From assembly GCA_947378465.1 (NCBI GenBank), contig CANCJZ010000003.1, positions 1-40,757 on the forward strand: a DNA stretch of 40,757 nt. The letters are read 5' to 3'. Made by a program: the position numbers and the translations under genes. Of this stretch, positions 35,552 to 40,757 are shown in pieces; the first letter of the stretch is position 1, and every line of letters starts with the position of its first letter. The notes under the pieces were generated by a model that did not search any database, was not told where the DNA came from, and was given only the letters and a program-made list of their open reading frames with translations. Origin of the DNA: Flavobacteriaceae bacterium. Lineage in GTDB: Bacteria > Bacteroidota > Bacteroidia > Flavobacteriales > Flavobacteriaceae.

Positions 35552-35670
35552 AAAGCGACTTGAATAAGTCAAATTGTTCAAATACTAATCCGAACCCATT
35601 AAATAATAAGTGACTGATAACTATTTGATTTAAATAATTATCTTTACCCTTGAATATTAATTTTTATTCT

Positions 35671-37350
35671 ATGACAAAACTTTACTCAACTGCTTTGTTC
35701 TTTTTATTTTTCTTAATTGGAACAACCTCATTTGCTCAAATTGTGGCTAATCCAGACAATCTAGTGGTACCTATTGGAGCAACTTCAGTTAACTCTGTAT
35801 TGGCTAATGATTCCTTGAATAATTCGATTGTAAGCTTGAATACCGTAACAATTACTCCTTTATCTATTCCGAGTGGTTTAACTTTAAATGCCAACGGAAC
35901 TATTTCGGCTTCGCCAAATGCTACAGCAGGAACCTATACATTTATGTATCAAATATGTCAAGTGGGTAGTCCTAACAACTGTTCCTTTACGACATCAACT
36001 GTAGTAGTAGGTTGTAGCATTGCTTCACCAACAATTACCATTACCCAACCAAACTGTACCTCTAATTTAGGAAGTATTACTTTGGACAATTTGCCTTCGG
36101 GATTGGGATGGTCCATCAACCAATTTTCAAATGGTAGTGTTTCGACTTTAAGTGGTTTTGGAACTTCTACTACCATGTACAATCTAACACCAGGCACGTA
36201 TTCTTTTAACGTTACCGATAATACTACAGGTTGTAGTTCTGCCAACGTTACTGCTACTCTAGTAAGTTCGTGCGGAATTAATGCGGTGGATGATGTCGTA
36301 GCAGCTTTTAACGGCGCCTGCTCAGGAGCTTGTAATGTATTAACCAATGACACAATCAACGGACAATCAATTACGAGTAGCGGCCAAGTGGTAATTACTC
36401 AAATTACGTCTAATCCTAATATTTCGATTGCTGCCGATGGAAGTATATCCATTGCTGCATCAACACCTATGGGGGTTTATGCAATCACTTATCAAATTTG
36501 TATAGCAAATATGCCTAACCCTGCTACTTGCGATACTGCAACAGTAACCGTACAAGTTAGTGCTGGGGTGATAACTGCTAATGATGATACGTATACCGCA
36601 ATAACATCAACGAATGATGTGCCTTTGGGCGATTATACTGCCAATGACACTTTGAATGGTTTGACCGTTCCAAATGGAACGTTTACTTCTTATGTAATTA
36701 CTCCTAATGCCAGTTTAGATACTACACCGATTAATGGAGTTCCTAATGTTACAGTAATTGCAGGAACCCTTCCAGGAACTTACAGTTTTACATATCAAAT
36801 ATGTGATGCTAATAATCCGAACAGTTGCGACTCAGCTACCGTAACAATAATTGTAGTAGCGCCATTGGCGCCAACAGGGAATACCACTCAATCCGTTCCT
36901 AATGGATCTACTTTAGGCAACTTGGTGGTATCAGGACAAAACATACAATGGTATGCCAATCCAACCTTAAAAACTACTGCGAGCAATGCATTGCCATTAA
37001 GCACGGTGTTGACAAATGGGACAACTTATTATGCTTCTCAAACCATCAATGGAGTAGAGAGCACCTCTCGTTTAGGAGTAACGGTAAGTTTGACTACTTT
37101 AAGTAGCGCTGATTTTGCTTTCGCAAATTTCAATTTTTATCCTAATCCAATTAAAAATCATTTGACTTTGTCCAATGCCACTATAATCGACACTATTGAA
37201 GTAAGCTCTCTTTTAGGGCAACAAGTAATGTCACAATCCATTGATGATCTTCAAGCACAGCTTGATTTTTCAAATTTATCAAACGGTATTTATTTTGTAA
37301 AAGTGGTAGCCTCAGGACAAACCAAAACCCTAAAAGTGGTTAAGAATTAA
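35671..37350 (+). CDS. Secreted repeat protein with T9SS type A sorting domain
   Basis: From ATG 35671 the protein has 559 residues with a signal peptide ending near TTSFAQ (the in-frame TTG at 35650 only adds residues before it). The body has three cadherin/Ig-like repeats recognisable by the recurring end pattern GTYTFMYQICQ, GVYAITYQICI and GTYSFTYQICD, each followed by a cysteine-containing TATVTV strand. They are preceded by VLANDSLN or VLTNDTIN segments seen in bacterial surface adhesin-like repeats. An Ig-like stretch and a C-terminal T9SS sorting domain (FYPNPIKNH, SSLLGQQV, SNGIYFVKV) close the protein. It is probably a surface or secreted structural or adhesive protein. No enzymatic motif is seen. 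A terminator follows. Confidence 0.85.
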   Translation: MTKLYSTALFFLFFLIGTTSFAQIVANPDNLVVPIGATSVNSVLANDSLNNSIVSLNTVTITPLSIPSGLTLNANGTISASPNATAGTYTFMYQICQVGSPNNCSFTTSTVVVGCSIASPTITITQPNCTSNLGSITLDNLPSGLGWSINQFSNGSVSTLSGFGTSTTMYNLTPGTYSFNVTDNTTGCSSANVTATLVSSCGINAVDDVVAAFNGACSGACNVLTNDTINGQSITSSGQVVITQITSNPNISIAADGSISIAASTPMGVYAITYQICIANMPNPATCDTATVTVQVSAGVITANDDTYTAITSTNDVPLGDYTANDTLNGLTVPNGTFTSYVITPNASLDTTPINGVPNVTVIAGTLPGTYSFTYQICDANNPNSCDSATVTIIVVAPLAPTGNTTQSVPNGSTLGNLVVSGQNIQWYANPTLKTTASNALPLSTVLTNGTTYYASQTINGVESTSRLGVTVSLTTLSSADFAFANFNFYPNPIKNHLTLSNATIIDTIEVSSLLGQQVMSQSIDDLQAQLDFSNLSNGIYFVKVVASGQTKTLKVVKN

Positions 37351-37384
37351 CCGCTTCATCATGCAGAAATTATATTAGAGAAGA

Positions 37385-37417
37385 AGCAGAGCTGTCCGTT
37401 GATAGCTCTGTTTTTTT
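37385..37417 (+). terminator. Rho-independent terminator after the T9SS repeat-protein gene
   Basis: CAGAGCT (37385-37391) and AGCTCTG (37402-37408) form a 7-bp stem with a 10-nt loop, followed by nine T. Confidence 0.85.
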
Positions 37418-37497
37418 TTATTTAAAAAACTAAATGCTTAGGAAATAGGTAAAAGATTAAAGGTTAAGTTCTATAGGTTGAAGATTATAGGTTATGC

Positions 37498-37623
37498 AGT
37501 TCTCATTATAAAGAAACGTGAACTAGTTACAGCCTACAGAGTTCTCATTATAAAGAAACGTGAACTAGTTATAGCCTACAGAGTTCTCGTTATAAAGAAA
37601 TGAGAACTAGTTACAGCCTCAAA
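37498..37623. repeat. Three tandem 42-bp repeats with an internal hairpin
   Basis: Units start at 37498, 37540 and 37582, each with AGTTCTC, a central TATAAAGAAA and then TGAACT or AGAACT. Units 1 and 2 differ by one base outside the hairpin. Unit 3 differs inside the hairpin at three positions, and all three changes improve pairing, giving a 10-bp stem (one G-T pair) with a 7-nt loop. There are no spacers, so this is not a CRISPR. The repeats lie in the gene-free 37351-37960 stretch. The function is unknown. Confidence 0.85.
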
Positions 37624-37810
37624 CGCTAGGGCATTTGGTTTAAATATTTTAAAAAAACAGCTACTATTTTAAAAAATGAATAAAACTAAAAGGATAGTAA
37701 TTCTCAGTTCGTATTGGAATTTACATTGTAAGTTCCTACATTAATATTTAAGGTAATTTAGACACTTAAAATATGTCTTATCTTCAATCATTTTGCTACA
37801 AAATGTCTCC

Positions 37811-37899
37811 CGCAATATCCCAAAAAATCTTGCTTCTTGCTTCTATATTCTATTCTCTAACCACAAAATCTTGCTTCTTGCTTCTTTCTTCTTGCCTCT
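37811..37899. repeat. Pyrimidine-rich repeat upstream of the ALDH gene
   Basis: A 21-bp direct repeat, AAAATCTTGCTTCTTGCTTCT without the last base as written here in two parts (AAAATCTTGC then TTCTTGCTTCT), occurs at 37824-37844 and 37865-37885. CGCAATATC (37811-37819) and CTATATTCTATTCTC (37843-37857) are shared with the 557-690 region. No gene is present; the ALDH promoter begins at its end. Confidence 0.6.
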
Positions 37900-37924
37900 T
37901 ATTCAAAATAAACTACTATTTTTG
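37892..37924 (+). promoter_or_regulatory. Promoter of the ALDH7-family gene
   Basis: TTG (37892-37894) and TATTTTTG (37917-37924) are 22 nt apart, close to the Bacteroidota -33/-7 pattern. The ATG follows 36 bp later. Confidence 0.6.
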
Positions 37925-37960
37925 TAATCATTTTAAAAAAACAAACTAAAAAAATATACA

Positions 37961-39514
37961 ATGTCAACAATTGCACAACAATTCGGAATGGTTGAAGCAT
38001 TAGAGATTCTTGGAGTTAAAGCCATTAACGAAGGAACTTCTACTGGAAACAATAACTTTTCAAATGGTGATTTGATTGAGAGCTACTCACCAGTAGACGG
38101 TCAACTTATTGGTAAAGTAAAAACAACTACTGCGGCAGATTATGAAAAAGTAATGCAAACGGCTACAGAAGCATTCAAAACTTTTCGTTTGATGCCTGCT
38201 CCAAAACGAGGAGAAATCGTACGTCAGTTTGGAGAGAAATTAAGAAAATACAAAGAGCCTCTAGGGAAATTAGTTTCTTATGAAATGGGGAAATCATTAC
38301 AAGAAGGTTATGGAGAAGTTCAAGAGATGATTGATATCTGTGATTTTGCGGTGGGATTATCACGTCAATTACACGGATTAACAATGCACTCTGAGCGCCC
38401 AGGACACCGTATGTATGAGCAATACCACCCACTAGGAGTTGTAGGAATCATTTCTGCATTCAACTTCCCAGTTGCGGTTTGGTCATGGAATACAGCATTA
38501 GCTTGGATTTGTGGGGACGTTTGTGTTTGGAAACCTTCTGAAAAAACCCCTTTATGTGGAATTGCTTGTCAAAACATTATCGCTGAAGTATTGAAAGAAA
38601 ATAATCTTCCAGAAGGAATTTCTTGTTTGATCAATGGAGATTATACCGTTGGTGAAATGATGACACACGACAAACGTGTTCCTTTAGTATCTGCTACTGG
38701 TTCTACTCGTATGGGTAAAATTGTAGCGCAAGCTTGTGCGGCTCGTTTAGGAAATTCATTGTTAGAATTAGGAGGCAACAATGCTATCATTGTAACTCCA
38801 GATGCCGATATCAAAATGACGGTTATTGGAGCAGTATTCGGCGCTGTGGGAACTGCTGGACAACGTTGTACTTCAACCCGTCGTTTAATCATCCACGAAA
38901 GCATTTACGACAAAGTAAGAGATGCTGTAGTGGGTGCATATGGACAATTGCGTATTGGAAATCCTTTGGATCAAAACAATCACGTTGGACCACTTATCGA
39001 CACTCAAGCGGTAGCATTATACAACAAAGCTTTAACACAAGTAGTTGCTGAAGGAGGAAAAATTCTTGTTGAGGGTGGCGTGCTTTCTGGTGAAGGTTAC
39101 GAAAGTGGTTGTTATGTTAAACCAGCTATTGCGGAAGCAGACAACTCATTTGAAATTGTTCAACACGAAACTTTTGCACCTGTACTGTATTTAATCAAAT
39201 ATTCAGGCGATGTGATGGATGCTATTGCCATCCAAAACGGAGTAGCGCAAGGATTGTCGTCAGCAATTATGACCAACAACCTTCGTGAAGCAGAAGCATT
39301 CCTTTCTGTTGCAGGTTCAGACTGTGGTATTGCCAATGTAAACATCGGTACTTCAGGTGCTGAAATTGGTGGTGCTTTCGGTGGTGAAAAAGAAACTGGT
39401 GGAGGAAGAGAATCAGGTTCTGATGCTTGGAAAGTATATATGAGAAGACAAACCAATACTATTAATTATACGACGAGCTTGCCATTGGCACAGGGAATCA
39501 AATTTGATTTATAG
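37961..39514 (+). CDS. ALDH7-family semialdehyde dehydrogenase (aminoadipate-semialdehyde/piperideine-6-carboxylate type)
   Basis: This 517-residue cytosolic NAD(P)-dependent aldehyde dehydrogenase is of the antiquitin (ALDH7) group. Landmarks are GVVGIISAFNFPVAVWSWN (cofactor and oxyanion asparagine), the KPSEKTPL loop, ATGSTRMGK, the general-base glutamate in LLELGGNNAII, and the catalytic cysteine in GTAGQRCTSTRRL. The GGAFGGEKETGGGRESGSD block near the C-terminus and IGNPLDQNNHVGPLID are characteristic of ALDH7. Known members oxidise alpha-aminoadipate semialdehyde in lysine breakdown or related aldehydes. No lysine-catabolism partner is adjacent, so substrate is inferred from family. It has its own promoter and terminator and strongly biased codons, suggesting high expression. 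Confidence 0.92.
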   Translation: MSTIAQQFGMVEALEILGVKAINEGTSTGNNNFSNGDLIESYSPVDGQLIGKVKTTTAADYEKVMQTATEAFKTFRLMPAPKRGEIVRQFGEKLRKYKEPLGKLVSYEMGKSLQEGYGEVQEMIDICDFAVGLSRQLHGLTMHSERPGHRMYEQYHPLGVVGIISAFNFPVAVWSWNTALAWICGDVCVWKPSEKTPLCGIACQNIIAEVLKENNLPEGISCLINGDYTVGEMMTHDKRVPLVSATGSTRMGKIVAQACAARLGNSLLELGGNNAIIVTPDADIKMTVIGAVFGAVGTAGQRCTSTRRLIIHESIYDKVRDAVVGAYGQLRIGNPLDQNNHVGPLIDTQAVALYNKALTQVVAEGGKILVEGGVLSGEGYESGCYVKPAIAEADNSFEIVQHETFAPVLYLIKYSGDVMDAIAIQNGVAQGLSSAIMTNNLREAEAFLSVAGSDCGIANVNIGTSGAEIGGAFGGEKETGGGRESGSDAWKVYMRRQTNTINYTTSLPLAQGIKFDL

Positions 39515-39536
39515 TAAATTAGAAAAGAAAATTATA

Positions 39537-39572
39537 AAACGCTTTTTCTAATATTAGATTAAGCGTTTTTTT
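39537..39572 (+). terminator. Rho-independent terminator after the ALDH7 gene
   Basis: AAACGCTT (39537-39544) pairs with AAGCGTTT (39561-39568). Inside, TCTAAT/ATTAGA extends the stem after a TT/TT mismatch, and a T run follows. It ends only 13 bp before the start of the next gene. Confidence 0.85.
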
Positions 39573-39585
39573 ATACCTTATTATT

Positions 39586-40464
39586 ATGGACAATTTTGAA
39601 GCAACTTTTACAGACATATCAGATTGGGAGCAAATTGTCCACTATAGTACAGGAGGAACAAGAAGTAAATACATCACTGTCCATCCAGTAACTAATGAAG
39701 AATATTTCTTCAAAGGGTCAAAGGAAACTCCTAATGGTGAAATTAGATATCCAACGGAATTTTGGTCTGAAATTGTTTCATCTAAAATAGGACAATCCCT
39801 AGGATTTAAAATGTTGGATTACAATATAGCTTATGATAAAAAACATAGACAAAGAATAGGTTGCCTTTCTAAGTCAATGATTTTACACTCTGAAAATAAA
39901 TTAACAGAAGGTATCTATTATTTAACAGGATTTAATTCAAAATACAATCCTGATAAAGATAAAAGTAAATATACTTTTCAATTTATTAGAGAAGCTTTAA
40001 GCCATTTCAATTTACAACAATACATTAATAATATTATTGAAGTAATTATTTTTGATTCTATTATTAGTAATTCTGATAGACATCAAGAAAACTGGGGAGT
40101 AATCATGTATTACAAGCAAACTATTGCAGTAATTGAAAAACAATTATCAGCTAAAAAATTAGGGTTTTGGGGAAATATAGATCTTAAGTTTAAAAGATTT
40201 ATGAATAAATCTTTCATAATATTAAACAAGCAAGAAAAGAAAATGAGTTCCAATACTCTAAAATTTCATTCTGAAGCTACTTTACATCAATTTGCTCCAA
40301 TCTATGATAGTGGTTGTTGTTTAGGTAGAGAGCATGAAGAAGCAAAAGTTGAAAAAATGTTAAATGACATTCAAATGCTTGAAGCCTATATTAAAAAAGG
40401 AGATTCAGAAATACATTGGGAAAACTTAGAAAAGAAATCCAATCATTTTGATTTAGTTTCTTAA
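39586..40464 (+). CDS. HipA-like kinase-domain protein (main part, ends at an in-frame stop)
   Basis: The 292-residue product resembles the kinase core of HipA/HipT-like proteins. It has a glycine-rich STGGTRSKY loop (21-29), a candidate ATP lysine K43 in YFFKGSKE, the catalytic block SNSDRHQENWG (D164, N169), and a metal-binding D241 in PIYDSGCCLG. It lacks the N-terminal HipA subdomain. HipA-type kinases phosphorylate aminoacyl-tRNA synthetases or other targets and often act as toxins. The frame stops at TAA 40462-40464 but continues directly as a helical segment, so the C-terminus appears lost (see 40465-40671). The DNA is much more AT-rich than its neighbours, suggesting acquisition. The start follows the ALDH terminator by 13 bp and no promoter is evident. 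Confidence 0.8.
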   Translation: MDNFEATFTDISDWEQIVHYSTGGTRSKYITVHPVTNEEYFFKGSKETPNGEIRYPTEFWSEIVSSKIGQSLGFKMLDYNIAYDKKHRQRIGCLSKSMILHSENKLTEGIYYLTGFNSKYNPDKDKSKYTFQFIREALSHFNLQQYINNIIEVIIFDSIISNSDRHQENWGVIMYYKQTIAVIEKQLSAKKLGFWGNIDLKFKRFMNKSFIILNKQEKKMSSNTLKFHSEATLHQFAPIYDSGCCLGREHEEAKVEKMLNDIQMLEAYIKKGDSEIHWENLEKKSNHFDLVS

Positions 40465-40671
40465 TTGTTAGAGCATCATCCAGAAGAAACAAAACAATTT
40501 ATTAGCAGAACAAAACAAAAATATTCTAAAGAAAAAATACAAGAGATAATCGAAAACATTGATACCAATTTACCTGAGGAATTAAAAGAATTTAAATTAA
40601 CATCTTCGAGAAAAAAATTGATGTTTAAATTGATAACTTTACGAACCGAAAAATTACTTGATTTATTATGA
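40465..40671 (+). pseudogene. C-terminal part of the HipA-like kinase beyond a premature stop
   Basis: This 68-codon stretch begins immediately after TAA 40462-40464, in the same frame as the kinase gene. It encodes a charged helical segment (EHHPEETKQFISRTKQKY, then FKLTSSRKKLMFKLITLRTE) that looks like the natural end of the kinase. It has no ATG of its own; a TTG is the first codon. A one-base change to TAA in a longer 361-residue protein is the simplest reading. A separate small gene with a TTG start is the alternative. Its stop overlaps the next ATG as ATGA. Confidence 0.6.
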
Positions 40672-40757
40672 AAGCAATAGGAAACATACAACTTATCTGG
40701 AGACCAGGAAAAGGGAGTAGAAGGATTTCCATTGGTACTATTAAAAAAAATGAAACT
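40668..40757 (+). CDS. Partner gene of the HipA-like kinase (partial, first 30 residues)
   Basis: The frame starts with ATG 40668, overlapping the preceding TGA by 4 bp (ATGA), and is open to the window edge. The visible start, MKAIGNIQLIWRPGKG then SRRISIGTIKKNET, is a short beta-strand pattern. It recalls the N-terminal subdomain of HipA or a HIRAN-type domain, as found in small partners of split HipA kinases. With only 30 residues this is a tentative match. Coupling to the kinase gene is clear. Confidence 0.5.
   Translation, partial: MKAIGNIQLIWRPGKGSRRISIGTIKKNET

Noticed and set aside
35557..35570. Terminator after mfd
   Set aside because: The GACTT/AAGTC stem has only 5 bp and no T run follows.
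37498..37623. Possible CRISPR array
   Set aside because: The 42-bp units follow each other without spacers and no cas gene is present.

Overview
The window looks like a stretch of chromosome from a member of the Bacteroidota, most likely a Flavobacterium or close relative. The DNA is AT-rich. Several promoters have the Bacteroidota form (TAnnTTTG, sometimes with an upstream TTG). Two secreted proteins carry type IX secretion (T9SS) C-terminal sorting domains, and a PorZ-type T9SS component is present. The gene order porZ-recO-ileS-dksA-like-lspA and the epimerase-type threonine dehydrogenase also fit this group. No rRNA, tRNA, CRISPR array, insertion sequence or prophage was seen.

Layout. 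1-441: N-terminal part of a chloramphenicol-acetyltransferase-like protein, cut by the window edge. 685-5975 (minus): a HAD hydrolase coupled to an adenine/adenosine deaminase, then an exported protein of unknown function downstream of metG; metG carries an apparent one-base frameshift. 6118-9722: an LD-carboxypeptidase, a YraN-like nuclease and a secreted zinc metalloprotease with fibronectin III, CUB and T9SS domains. 9845-19057: gdhA, porZ, recO, ileS, a DksA-like protein and lspA. 19054-20854 (minus): a PLP-dependent decarboxylase and 5-formyl-THF cyclo-ligase. 21204-22541: an ammonium transporter.

22548-29908 is the most coherent system. A LacI regulator is divergent from a TonB-dependent receptor, an SLC45/SUT-type sugar permease, a GH100 (neutral invertase)-like hydrolase and a PfkB fructokinase. 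Two perfect 14-bp palindromes in a 21-bp tandem repeat lie in the divergent promoter region. The set reads as a complete path for uptake and hydrolysis of sucrose or a related fructoside. It resembles the Xanthomonas sux locus in logic, but has a GH100-like enzyme and no SusD partner. A hairpin between receptor and permease probably lowers downstream expression.

29965-37350: a small exported NTF2-like protein, threonine dehydrogenase (minus), a lipoprotein, mfd and a T9SS-secreted repeat protein. 37351-37960 is a gene-free stretch with a terminator, three 42-bp repeats whose internal hairpin is perfected in the third copy, and pyrimidine-rich repeats resembling those at 557-690. 37961-39514: an ALDH7-family dehydrogenase. 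39586-40757: a very AT-rich, probably acquired HipA-like kinase gene with an in-frame stop near its 3' end, coupled by ATGA overlap to a second gene that runs off the window. This may be a split HipA/HipST-like toxin-antitoxin module.
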